Source: Pseudomonas lijiangensis
GTDB taxonomy: Bacteria > Pseudomonadota > Gammaproteobacteria > Pseudomonadales > Pseudomonadaceae
Direction: 5' to 3'
NCBI RefSeq assembly: GCF_018968705.1
Contig: NZ_CP076668.1
Location: 2,615,001 to 2,679,000 of the forward strand
Length of the DNA: 64,000 bases
The notes beneath the pieces were generated by a model. It did not search any database, was not told the DNA's origin, and saw nothing but the letters and a program-made list of their open reading frames with translations. The first letter of the stretch is position 1. The number at the start of each line of letters is the position of its first letter. Position numbers and translations under genes: made by a program. Below, one piece after another: positions 56,723 to 64,000 of the stretch.

Positions 56723-57939
56723 CCCCAGAGCCCCAGCTGCTGAGGTTGTGGTCTGTCACGCAATTGATAATGCAATTGCTCGCTGCTGCTTTCGGCCTGG
56801 GAAGGATGGTAGTCGCTGGTGATGATGAACGGCTTGGCCTTGGCCAGCACGCAACGCAGGCGGGTCAGGTCTTCGTAGCGAATGCGCCGTTGCCTGCGCA
56901 GTTCGACCAGCCGCTGGGTGGTGCGGATGCCGATGCCCGGGATGCGGGCGATCAAGGCCGGTTCGGCGTTGTTCAGGTCCAGCGGGAAAACCGACCGGTT
57001 ATTCAAGGCCCAGGCCAGCTTGGGGTCGATGTCCAGGGCCAGGTCACCCGGTCCGCTCAGCAGTTCGTTGGCCGTAAAGCCATAGCCGCGCAACAGGAAG
57101 TCCGCCTGATACAGGCGGTGCTCGCGCAGCAGCGGCGGTGCGGCCAGCGGCACGCTGTTCGGGCTGTTGGGGATCGGGCTGAACGCCGAGTAATAGACCC
57201 GGCGCAACTTGAAGTTGCTGTAGAGCGACTGGGCGCTGTGCAGGATGGTGCTGTCATCGGTGGCGTCGGCACCCACGATCATCTGGGTACTTTGCCCGGC
57301 GGGCGCAAAACGCGGGGCGCGGGGTTCGTTGAGCACGGTCTGCTCGCCGGTATGAATGGTTTTCATGGCCTGCTTGATGGACTTCACGTCCTTTTCCGGC
57401 GCCAGGGTTTGCAGGCTGGCATCGGTGGGCAGCTCGATATTCACGCTCAGGCGATCGGCATAGCGACCGGCCTGTTCAATCAGCGCCGGGTCGGCATCCG
57501 GGATGGTCTTGAGATGGATGTAGCCACGAAACTCATGCTTTTCACGCAACAGGCGGGCGACCTGTATCAGTTGCTCCATGGTGTAGTCGGCGGAGCGGAT
57601 GATGCCGGAACTCAGGAACAACCCGCTGACGCAGTTGCGTCGATAGAAATCCAGGGTCAGGGTAACGACTTCTTCCGGGCTGAAACGGGCGCGAGGCACA
57701 TCGCTTGAGCGGCGGTTGACGCAGTACTGGCAGTCATACAGGCAGAAGTTGGTCAGCAGGATTTTCAGCAGCGAGACACAGCGACCATCCGGCGTGAAGC
57801 TGTGACAAATGCCCATGCCGGTGGTCGAGCCCAACCCGGTCTTGCCTTGCGAACTGCGCTTGGGCGCGCCACTGCTGGCGCACGACGCATCGTATTTGGC
57901 AGCGTCTGCCAGAATGCTGAGCTTGTCGATGAGCTGCAT
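56719..57939 (-). CDS. Putative DNA modification/repair radical SAM protein (TIGR03916)
   Basis: 406 residues. The radical-SAM iron-sulfur cysteines are in LTNFCLYDCQYCVNR (C-x3-C-x2-C form). Downstream is a partial SAM-binding part (GLFLSSGIIRSADYTMEQLI). The C-terminal third has a helix-hairpin-helix DNA-binding motif (LIARIPGIGIRTTQRLVELR). A DNA substrate is therefore likely. First gene of a two-gene operon with DUF4130. A LexA box lies 14 bases before the ATG. Confidence 0.9.
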   Translation of the reverse strand: MQLIDKLSILADAAKYDASCASSGAPKRSSQGKTGLGSTTGMGICHSFTPDGRCVSLLKILLTNFCLYDCQYCVNRRSSDVPRARFSPEEVVTLTLDFYRRNCVSGLFLSSGIIRSADYTMEQLIQVARLLREKHEFRGYIHLKTIPDADPALIEQAGRYADRLSVNIELPTDASLQTLAPEKDVKSIKQAMKTIHTGEQTVLNEPRAPRFAPAGQSTQMIVGADATDDSTILHSAQSLYSNFKLRRVYYSAFSPIPNSPNSVPLAAPPLLREHRLYQADFLLRGYGFTANELLSGPGDLALDIDPKLAWALNNRSVFPLDLNNAEPALIARIPGIGIRTTQRLVELRRQRRIRYEDLTRLRCVLAKAKPFIITSDYHPSQAESSSEQLHYQLRDRPQPQQLGLWG

Positions 57940-57953
57940 GAAAAATACCGATA

Positions 57954-57969
57954 CTGTTTTTATATACAG
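57954..57969 (-). promoter_or_regulatory. LexA (SOS) box with promoter
   Basis: CTG-TTTTTATATA-CAG fits the CTG-N10-CAG LexA site. Symmetry runs on to GATACTG...CAGTATC (57950-57973). On the minus strand a TTGTAG (57989-57994), a 17-base spacer and TACTGT (57966-57971) form a plausible -35/-10 whose -10 overlaps the box, as in LexA-repressed genes. Confidence 0.85.
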
Positions 57970-58007
57970 TATCCGGTTAAGCTCCTTACTACAAGCTCGG
58001 ATTTTGC

Positions 58008-58901
58008 CTACAACCCTTGGCTGGCCCGTATCAATTCATAGGCCTTGCGGGCCAGCGGATTCACGGTATTGGGCCGGATCCACAGGTGATAGGTCACGTC
58101 GGGCAGACGCGGCAGGCCATCATTTTCACCCAGCACGCGCATGTCTGGCCCAAGCATTTCCATGCTGCGCGGCGTCACGCCAAGACCTGCGCGGGTGGCG
58201 GCCTTGATGCCGATCAGATTGGAAGCCAGATACGCCTGCCGCCAAGGAATATTGGCCGCTTCCAGGGCTTGCAGGGCATAGCGTCGGTAGATGCTCGGTT
58301 CATCCACCAGAATCAGTGGCAGCGGTTCGTCCGGCACATGGATGTATTGCGCCGAGCAGATCCACCACACCGGCGAGGTGCGCAAGGCAAAGCCTTCCAG
58401 GGTCGGGTCTTCGCGGGTGGAAATCACCATGTCCACTTTGCCCCGGTGCAAGTCCTCCATCAGGAACGGGCTGCGGCCCACATCGATTTCCAGGCGCAGA
58501 CGCGGAGCCGAGCGGGCGATGTGGCTCAGCAAGGGCGGCAGAATGGTGTCGGCGATGTCATGGGGCGAGCCGATGCGCAGCACGCCACTCAGGCTGCTTT
58601 CACGCAACGAGTTCAGGGCGTCGTCATTGAGAGACAGCATCTGCCGTGCGTGGCGCAGCAGTTGCCGGCCCGGCTCGGTCAGGTGCTTCTGGCGACCTTG
58701 CTTCTGAAACAGGCTGACACCCACTTGCTGCTCCAGGCGCTGCATGTGCTGAGTGACCGAGGACTGGGTGCGCGACAGCCGCAGGCCTGCTTCGGCAAAG
58801 CTGTGATGATCGACTACCGCAACAAAGGTGCGCAGCAGTTCCAGATCGAGAGTCGAGGTGGAGCTTGTGGGATCGGTCATGGTGTTCTGCGCTGAATTCA
58901 T
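58008..58901 (-). CDS. LysR-family transcriptional regulator
   Basis: 297 residues (ATG at 58901; a second ATG at 58880 is possible). N-terminal helix-turn-helix: FAEAGLRLSRTQSSVTQHMQ. Effector domain: LRIGSPHDIADTILPPLLSH, DLHRGKVDMVISTREDPTLE. Its end touches the radical-SAM promoter region. Its start is divergent from the binding-protein operon, which it probably controls. A palindrome ATTACGTAAT at 58923-58932 lies in the gap. Confidence 0.88.
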   Translation of the reverse strand: MNSAQNTMTDPTSSTSTLDLELLRTFVAVVDHHSFAEAGLRLSRTQSSVTQHMQRLEQQVGVSLFQKQGRQKHLTEPGRQLLRHARQMLSLNDDALNSLRESSLSGVLRIGSPHDIADTILPPLLSHIARSAPRLRLEIDVGRSPFLMEDLHRGKVDMVISTREDPTLEGFALRTSPVWWICSAQYIHVPDEPLPLILVDEPSIYRRYALQALEAANIPWRQAYLASNLIGIKAATRAGLGVTPRSMEMLGPDMRVLGENDGLPRLPDVTYHLWIRPNTVNPLARKAYELIRASQGL

Positions 58902-58922
58902 ATCAGGGGATCAGGTAAATAC

Positions 58923-58932
58923 ATTACGTAAT
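58923..58932. promoter_or_regulatory. Candidate operator in the LysR/binding-protein gap
   Basis: Perfect 10-base palindrome ATTACGTAAT, 22 bases upstream of the LysR start, in an AT-rich divergent region (58902-59127). LysR proteins often bind such sites. No other element recognised in the gap. Confidence 0.3.
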
Positions 58933-59127
58933 TTTATGTTTGGTGGGTTGTTTTTCTGATGGGCTTTATTTTTATTCAATAAATACTGGGGTTTTTATGA
59001 AGGGGGAGCGGAGTTCGCATGGAAAGTTATAACCATATTTGATATTTGAATTTCCGTTCACAGGCAACGATCCGTAATGTCCCGGCATCGCATCGGGGAA
59101 CTCCGATCATTTGCCTGGGGAATTTAC

Positions 59128-59967
59128 ATGCCGACTCGCTCATCCGTTTCACGTTTCTTCCCGGCCATGCTGGGGCTGTTTGCCGGTCTGGCGGTCAGTG
59201 GCGCGGCCATGGCCGATGCAACCCTGGACAAGATCCAGGAGCGTCATCGCCTGGTGGTGGGCGTGTTGTTGTCCGGCGGGCCTTTCGGTTCCATCGATCC
59301 TGCGACCCAGAAACCCAAGGGCGCGAACGTGGATCTGGCTGAAGACCTGGGACGTCGCCTGGGCGTCGAGGTTGAGCTGGTATCGGTATTGACCGCCAAC
59401 CGCGTGCAATTCCTGCAACAGGGCAAGGTCGATCTGCTGATCGCCAACATGGAGTGGACCCCGGAACGCGGGCAGATTCTCGGCTCTGTGCCGACACCTT
59501 TTTACAAGGTCGGTGGCACTGCCGTAGTCCTCAAGGACAGCAAGATCACCCGTTGGGAAGATCTCAAGGACCAGCCGGTCTGCACGTCTCAGGGCAGCAG
59601 TTACATCAAGCCACTGACCGAGTTCGGTGCCCAACTCAAGGCTTTCAAGAGCTCCGCCGAATCCTTGCTGGCCCTGCGTGGCAATAACTGTGTAGCGGCC
59701 GTGCATGACGCCACGCTCATCAATCCGCTGCTGGCCAGCAACGAGGAGTGGAAGGGCTATCGCGCCATTCTCCCGGAACTGAACCCGGCCCCTTCGGTGA
59801 TCTGGACGCGCGCTGGCGAAACCGACACCCAGGCGCGCCTGGACAGCATCGTGCAGGACTGGCATCGCACCGGCTGGCTGATCGAAGTCGAAAAGCGCCA
59901 CAACATCACGCCTGCCTCCCCGGCACTGGTTGAGCTGCATGAGCAGTTCAAGGCCAAGGGCGCCTAA
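59128..59967 (+). CDS. Amino-acid-type ABC transporter substrate-binding protein 1
   Basis: 279 residues from the ATG with GGGGAA upstream (MPTRSSVSRFFPAMLGLFAG). Signal peptide ends ...AAMA. SBP family 3 fold: HRLVVGVLLSGGPFGSIDPA, DLAEDLGRRLGVEVELVSVL, FLQQGKVDLLIANMEWTPER, and late Cys pair (CTSQGSS, NNCVAAVH) as in GltI-like proteins. Paralogue of the next binding-protein gene. The present TAA stop is supplied by an inserted REP-type element (see the repeat at 59966). Confidence 0.9.
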   Translation: MPTRSSVSRFFPAMLGLFAGLAVSGAAMADATLDKIQERHRLVVGVLLSGGPFGSIDPATQKPKGANVDLAEDLGRRLGVEVELVSVLTANRVQFLQQGKVDLLIANMEWTPERGQILGSVPTPFYKVGGTAVVLKDSKITRWEDLKDQPVCTSQGSSYIKPLTEFGAQLKAFKSSAESLLALRGNNCVAAVHDATLINPLLASNEEWKGYRAILPELNPAPSVIWTRAGETDTQARLDSIVQDWHRTGWLIEVEKRHNITPASPALVELHEQFKAKGA

Positions 59968-60130
59968 TGCCGATCAGTAAGGCACAAACAAAACCTGTGG
60001 GAGGCAGCTTGCTGGCGAGAGGGCCTGTGAAGTGCAGATATTCTGCGCCTGTACGCCAAAGTCGCCAGCAAGCTGCCTCCCACAAAGTGATTCATTGACC
60101 TTAACTGATCGACATTAGCCAAGGGCGCCT
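59953..60130. repeat. 13-base direct repeats flanking REP copy 4
   Basis: GCCAAGGGCGCCT occurs at 59953-59965 and again at 60118-60130, just outside the two ends of the palindromic element. The left copy is the last codons of the binding protein (Ala-Lys-Gly-Ala). The right copy is followed by GA, rebuilding the same codons and a TGA stop. This looks like a target-site duplication made when the element entered. Confidence 0.8.
59966..60117. repeat. REP-type palindromic element, copy 4, with long outer inverted ends
   Basis: Core arms TGTGGGAGGCAGCTTGCTGG and CCAGCAAGCTGCCTCCCACA (59996-60084) sit inside a longer inverted structure. The left outer end is AATGCCGATCAGTAAGG and the right outer end is CCTTAACTGATCGACATT. 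The total is about 150 bases, nearly symmetrical. It is the most complete copy and interrupts the gap between two genes of one operon. Confidence 0.85.
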
Positions 60131-60188
60131 GATCTTTCTCCCATTTCCCTGCCGACGCCCTGGCGTCGGCCATTCAAGGACGGCTCCC

Positions 60189-61028
60189 ATGAGCAGATTT
60201 TCCAAAGCCAGAACGCTGACCGCGCTGGGGTTGATCCTGTACGCCGGGCTGGCCAGTGCCGACGCGACCCTGGACAAAATTCAGGAGCGCCACAAGATCA
60301 GTATCGGCGTGATTCTCAGCGGTCCTCCGTTCGGCACCATCGATCCGAAGACCGGCGAACATCAGGGCTACAACGTCGAACTGTCCAAAGAGATCGCCAA
60401 GCGCCTGAACGTGGAACTGGAAACCGTATCGGTGCTGGCTCCCAATCGCGTGCAGTTTCTGCAGCAGGGCAAGGTCGATCTGTTGATCGCCAACATGCAA
60501 CTGACTGAAGAGCGTGCGCAGATTCTCGACTACGTGCCAACGCCTTACGAGGAAGTCGGCGGCGCCGCATTGATCCGCAAGGGCGCGGGCATCAGCAAAT
60601 GGGAAGATCTCAAGGGCAAGCCGGTCTGCGTCTCCCAGGGCAGCAACTTCATCAAGCCGTTGCAGGAAGTCTACGGCGCGCAGATCAAGGCATTTCGCAG
60701 CCAGTCCGAATCGCTGCTGTCGTTGCGTGGCAATGGTTGTGTAGCGGCGGTGCATGTCAGCCCGACCATGCACACCTTGCTGGCCGATGCGGAATGGTCC
60801 GGCTTCGAGATTCCCCTGGCCACGGATCTGATCCCTTCCAAATCGGTGATCTGGCTGCGCAAGGGCGAGAAAGACACTCAGGCCCGTCTGGACGCCATTG
60901 TTCGCGACTGGCATCGCAGTGGCTGGCTGATCGAACTGGGTAACCGCACCGGCATGGCGCCATCCCAGGCTTTGCATGATCTGCACGAGCAATACCGCAA
61001 CGCCGTACCACTGGCTGTCACGCCATGA
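60189..61028 (+). CDS. Amino-acid-type ABC transporter substrate-binding protein 2
   Basis: 279 residues with a signal peptide (ALGLILYAGLASA). Very like the protein encoded at 59128: ADATLDKIQERHKISIGVIL, FLQQGKVDLLIANMQLTEER, SKWEDLKGKPVCVSQGSNFI and NGCVAAVH. Ligand-binding Arg/Asp positions differ in places (TWTPER-type segment versus QLTEER), so specificity may differ. Overlaps the oxidase gene by ATGA. Confidence 0.9.
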   Translation: MSRFSKARTLTALGLILYAGLASADATLDKIQERHKISIGVILSGPPFGTIDPKTGEHQGYNVELSKEIAKRLNVELETVSVLAPNRVQFLQQGKVDLLIANMQLTEERAQILDYVPTPYEEVGGAALIRKGAGISKWEDLKGKPVCVSQGSNFIKPLQEVYGAQIKAFRSQSESLLSLRGNGCVAAVHVSPTMHTLLADAEWSGFEIPLATDLIPSKSVIWLRKGEKDTQARLDAIVRDWHRSGWLIELGNRTGMAPSQALHDLHEQYRNAVPLAVTP

Positions 61029-62446
61029 GTGACGGGCTGTTCCAGGCATTGCAGCAACTGCTGGGCGCCAGTCATGTGCAGACCGGCGAGCAGGCCCGCG
61101 AGCGTTTGACCGACAAGCAGGGCCGCTATGTCGGGCAAGTGGCGGCGGTGGTGCGTCCGGCGGATACCGGGCAGGTTGCCGCAGTGGTGCGTCTGTGCAT
61201 CGCCCATGCTGCACCAGTGGTGGTGCAGGGCGGCAACACCGGTCTGATGGGCGCTGCAACGCCGGATGCCAGCGGCAAGGCGGTTCTGTTGCAGCTGGAG
61301 CGAATGAACCGTGTGCGTGAAGTCGATACCGACAACGATACCTTGACCGTCGAGGCCGGTTGCATCCTGCAAAACCTGCAGGATGAAGCGCGCAAGGTCG
61401 ACCGTTTGTTCCCGCTGAGCCTGGGCGCGCAAGGCAGTTGCACCATTGGTGGCAACCTGGGCACCAATGCCGGGGGCAACGCCGTGTTGCGCTATGGCAA
61501 TACCCGGGAACTGACTCTGGGGCTTGAGGTGGTCACGGCTCAGGGTGAAATCTGGGAAGGGCTGCGCGGCCTGCGCAAGGACAATACCGGTTATGACCTG
61601 CGAGACCTGTTCATCGGCAGTGAAGGCACGCTAGGCATTATCACGGCGGCGACCCTGAAGTTGTTCCCGCTGCCCAAGGCCCAGCTCACCGCCTTCCTGG
61701 CTTTCGAGTCACTGGCTCAGGCGGTGCGTTTCCTGTCCCACACCCGTGCCGGGTTCGGGGCAGGCCTGACCGCTTTCGAGCTGCTTTCGGCCGACTGCCT
61801 GACCTTGCTGCGCGAGCAGTTTCCCCAAGGGCCGCAACCCTTTGGCGGCTCCGCTTACCCCTGGTTCGCCTTGCTGGAACTCTCCGACAACCACAGTGAA
61901 AGCCATGCGCGGCAGAGTTTTGAAGACGTGCTGGGTGATGCCTTTGAAGTCGATCTGCTCAGCGATGCCCTGATTGCCGAAAGCCTGGCCCAGAGTCAGG
62001 CACTGTGGCAGTTGCGCGAGAACATGAGCGATGCCCAGCGGCGTGCCGGGCGCAATATGAAGCACGATATCTCGGTGCCGATTTCCCGTGTCGTGGCGTT
62101 CGTGAGCCAGACCGATGCCTTGTTGCAGAAGCACTTTCCCGGTGTACGCAACTTCACGTTTGGTCATCTGGGCGATGGCAACCTGCATTACAACGTCGCG
62201 CATCCGCTGGGCTCCACGGTCGAGGCGCACATGAGCCGTTACGCCGAACTGAGCGAGCTGGTGCACGACAGCGCCCACGCCCATGGCGGCTCGATCAGTG
62301 CCGAACATGGCATCGGCCAGCGCAAGCTGGACATGCTGTCCCGTTATAAAAGCCCCGTGGAACTGGATCTGATGCGCCGCATCAAGCAGGCACTGGACCC
62401 GAACAACCTGCTCAATCCGGGCAAGGTACTGGAGGCCCGAGCATGA
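61025..62446 (+). CDS. FAD-linked oxidase, GlcD/D-2-hydroxyacid dehydrogenase type
   Basis: 473 residues. PCMH FAD domain: VVVQGGNTGLMGAATPDASG, LGAQGSCTIGGNLGTNAGGN, and LFIGSEGTLGIITAATLKLF. The C-terminal FAD-oxidase domain has the HLGDGNLHYN and AEHGIGQRKLD motifs that bind the substrate carboxylate and metal. Oxidises a D-2-hydroxy acid to a 2-oxo acid. Coupled by ATGA to the genes on both sides, so it acts on the imported or derived compound. Exact substrate unknown. Confidence 0.9.
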   Translation: MSDGLFQALQQLLGASHVQTGEQARERLTDKQGRYVGQVAAVVRPADTGQVAAVVRLCIAHAAPVVVQGGNTGLMGAATPDASGKAVLLQLERMNRVREVDTDNDTLTVEAGCILQNLQDEARKVDRLFPLSLGAQGSCTIGGNLGTNAGGNAVLRYGNTRELTLGLEVVTAQGEIWEGLRGLRKDNTGYDLRDLFIGSEGTLGIITAATLKLFPLPKAQLTAFLAFESLAQAVRFLSHTRAGFGAGLTAFELLSADCLTLLREQFPQGPQPFGGSAYPWFALLELSDNHSESHARQSFEDVLGDAFEVDLLSDALIAESLAQSQALWQLRENMSDAQRRAGRNMKHDISVPISRVVAFVSQTDALLQKHFPGVRNFTFGHLGDGNLHYNVAHPLGSTVEAHMSRYAELSELVHDSAHAHGGSISAEHGIGQRKLDMLSRYKSPVELDLMRRIKQALDPNNLLNPGKVLEARA

Positions 62447-63660
62447 GCATCGGCTTGTCAAAGCGCGTGCAGCGCGTCTCGCTGTCGGCCAATGCCGCCG
62501 CCAAATCCCGGGCTACCGCCTTGCGTGATGCCGGGGTGGATATTCTCGATCTGACGACCGGCGAGCCGGATTTCGATACCCCGGAACACATCAAACAGGC
62601 CGCCTTCAAGGCCATTGCCGAGGGTGCCACCAAATACACGCCGACTCCCGGTGTAAGGGCCTTGCGCGAGGCGGTGCAAGCCAAGTTGCAGCGCGAAAAC
62701 GCTCTGGATTATCCCCTGGCTTCCATCGTGATTGCCAACGGGGCCAAGCAGATCATTTTCAATGCCTTCGCCGCGACCCTGGATGACGGCGACGAAGTGC
62801 TGGTGCCTGTGCCGTACTGGCCGTCATTCCCGGACAGCGTGCGTTTCAACGGTGGCGAGCCGGTATTCATCGAGTGCGGGCTGGAGCAGGGCTGCAAGCT
62901 GACCCCCGAGCAACTGGAACGCCATATCGGCGAGCGCACGCGCTGGCTGATCCTCAACGGGCCGGGCAATCCCAGTGGCGCGGTGTACAGCGAGTCGGAG
63001 TTGTTGGCGCTGGCTGACGTGCTCCGTCGCCATCCCCATGTGCTGGTGTTGCTGGACGAGCTGTACGAACACATTCGCTTCGACGGACAACCGGCCCAGA
63101 GCCTGCTCAACGTCGCACCGGACTTGCAGCCGCGCTGCCTGCTGGTGGGCGGTGTTTCCAAGACCTATGCGATGACCGGCTGGCGGGTCGGTTTCGGGGC
63201 CGGACCCCAGGAGCTGACCACGGCCATGACCGTGGTGCAATCGCAATCGACCTCCGGCGCTTCATCGGTAGGGCAGGCTGCGGCCTTGGCGGCGTTCGAG
63301 GGCGGGCTGGAGTTTCTGCCGCAACACGTGGCGGCCTACCACCTGCGCCGAGACTTGCTGGTTGAAACCCTGAGCAGCGTCGATGGCCTTGAAGTGCTGG
63401 TGCCTCAAGGCGGCTTCTTTGTCTTCGTGCGTTGCGCCGGGCTGCTGGGTCGCTATCGCCCGGATGGCCAGCGCCTGGAAAACGATGCCGATGTGGTCGC
63501 CTGGCTGCTGGAGTTCGGTGTGGCGGGTGTCGCAGGCAGCGCTTACGGGTTGTCACCGTGGTTTCGCCTGTCGATTGCCACGGCCACTGCAACCGTGATC
63601 GAAGCCGGGCAGCGGATTGCCCGTGCCTGTGGGCAGTTGAGCGCGGGAGACATTTCATGA
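62443..63660 (+). CDS. Class I PLP aminotransferase (AspC/aromatic type)
   Basis: 405 residues. DLTTGEPDFDTPEHIKQAAF, PTPGVRALREAVQAK, LNGPGNPSGAVYSESELLAL and the PLP lysine in GGVSKTYAMTGWRVGFGAGP are all canonical. Converts a 2-oxo acid to an amino acid or the reverse, and could use the product of the oxidase next door. ATGA overlaps with the oxidase and the permease mark one operon. Confidence 0.92.
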   Translation: MSIGLSKRVQRVSLSANAAAKSRATALRDAGVDILDLTTGEPDFDTPEHIKQAAFKAIAEGATKYTPTPGVRALREAVQAKLQRENALDYPLASIVIANGAKQIIFNAFAATLDDGDEVLVPVPYWPSFPDSVRFNGGEPVFIECGLEQGCKLTPEQLERHIGERTRWLILNGPGNPSGAVYSESELLALADVLRRHPHVLVLLDELYEHIRFDGQPAQSLLNVAPDLQPRCLLVGGVSKTYAMTGWRVGFGAGPQELTTAMTVVQSQSTSGASSVGQAAALAAFEGGLEFLPQHVAAYHLRRDLLVETLSSVDGLEVLVPQGGFFVFVRCAGLLGRYRPDGQRLENDADVVAWLLEFGVAGVAGSAYGLSPWFRLSIATATATVIEAGQRIARACGQLSAGDIS

Positions 63661-64000
63661 ACCACTGGCTGGAATCCTTCGTGCAGTGGACGGCCGGGTT
63701 TGGCCTGAACTACGCCTTTGTGCTGGATGCCTATCAGCGAGGCACGATGGTCGACGGAGCGCTGACCACCTTGCTGCTGTGCCTGCTGACGATCATTGGC
63801 AGCCTGCTTGTCGGTGTCGCACTGGCCGCCATGCTGACCTCGGGTAAATCCTGGCTGCGTTCGCCTGCCAGGGTCTTTATCGAAGTCACCCGCAACACGC
63901 CGACGCTGGTGCAGCTGTATTGCGCCTTTCTGGTACTCAACATGCTGTTGACCCAGGCCATCGGCACGGCCAACCCGCTGACGCCTTTTGCCTGGGTGGT
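63657..64000 (+). CDS. Amino-acid ABC transporter permease, N-terminal part (runs off the window)
   Basis: About 114 residues visible, starting MNHWLESFVQWTAGFGLNYA at an ATGA overlap. HisM/GltJ-type: a first helix (LTTLLLCLLTIIGSLLVGVA) and the signature RNTPTLVQLYCAFLVLN. Membrane partner of the two binding proteins encoded upstream; further permease and ATPase genes should follow. Confidence 0.9.
   Translation, partial: MNHWLESFVQWTAGFGLNYAFVLDAYQRGTMVDGALTTLLLCLLTIIGSLLVGVALAAMLTSGKSWLRSPARVFIEVTRNTPTLVQLYCAFLVLNMLLTQAIGTANPLTPFAWV

Noticed and set aside
1..64000. tRNA, rRNA, CRISPR arrays, intact IS elements or prophage genes
   Set aside because: Looked for on both strands by eye; none recognised. 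The only mobile-type DNA seen is the REP-like family.

Overview
The window reads as chromosome of a fluorescent Pseudomonas, most likely the P. syringae / P. viridiflava / P. cichorii side of the genus. This rests on recognised gene families (czcRS-czcCBA, DUF2790 proteins, a sigma-54-type T6SS cluster, the DUF4130/radical-SAM pair), GC-rich codon use and Pseudomonas-style REP palindromes. The species call is inference.

Layout. (1) 1-6127: a catabolic locus on the minus strand. It has a three-part FAD/2Fe-2S dehydrogenase of the HcnABC/opine-oxidase type and a polyamine-type ABC importer (two permeases and an ATPase). A divergent IclR regulator and a RidA-family imine deaminase follow on the plus strand. 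(2) 6256-9149: an HD-GYP c-di-GMP phosphodiesterase and a methyl-accepting chemotaxis protein. (3) 9438-18554: a metal-efflux island with czcRS facing czcCBA, then two tandem DUF2790 periplasmic proteins. The czcC and first DUF2790 promoters share a 27-bp box at the same distance from a -10-like hexamer, so both probably belong to the CzcR regulon. (4) 18641-24766: housekeeping and small genes (RNA methyltransferase-like, DUF1275, FKBP, TerC/CBS, GNAT). (5) 24851-46176: a type VI secretion cluster with vgrG and hcp on the minus strand. On the plus strand are tssA-B-C-E-F-G-H, a sigma-54 activator, a tiny lipoprotein missed at normal length cut-offs, an FHA-less TagH-like protein, and tssJ-K-L-M. 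A -24/-12 promoter lies in front of hcp. (6) 46186-52331: LysR, an acetylornithine-type aminotransferase, DUF4174, CBS and a TonB siderophore receptor. (7) 52525-57939: DNA-related genes: DNA polymerase II, a SIR2 deacylase, and a DUF4130/radical-SAM pair with a clear LexA (SOS) box. (8) 58008-64000: a LysR-flanked operon with two paralogous amino-acid-type binding proteins, an FAD hydroxyacid oxidase, an aminotransferase and a permease that runs off the window.

Four copies of one extended REP-type palindrome (near 6.2, 49.7, 55.8 and 60.0 kb) lie at gene 3' ends. The copy at 60.0 kb is flanked by a 13-bp direct repeat that copies the last codons of the upstream gene. This looks like a recent insertion that left the protein unchanged. 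I saw no tRNA, rRNA, CRISPR array or intact insertion sequence.
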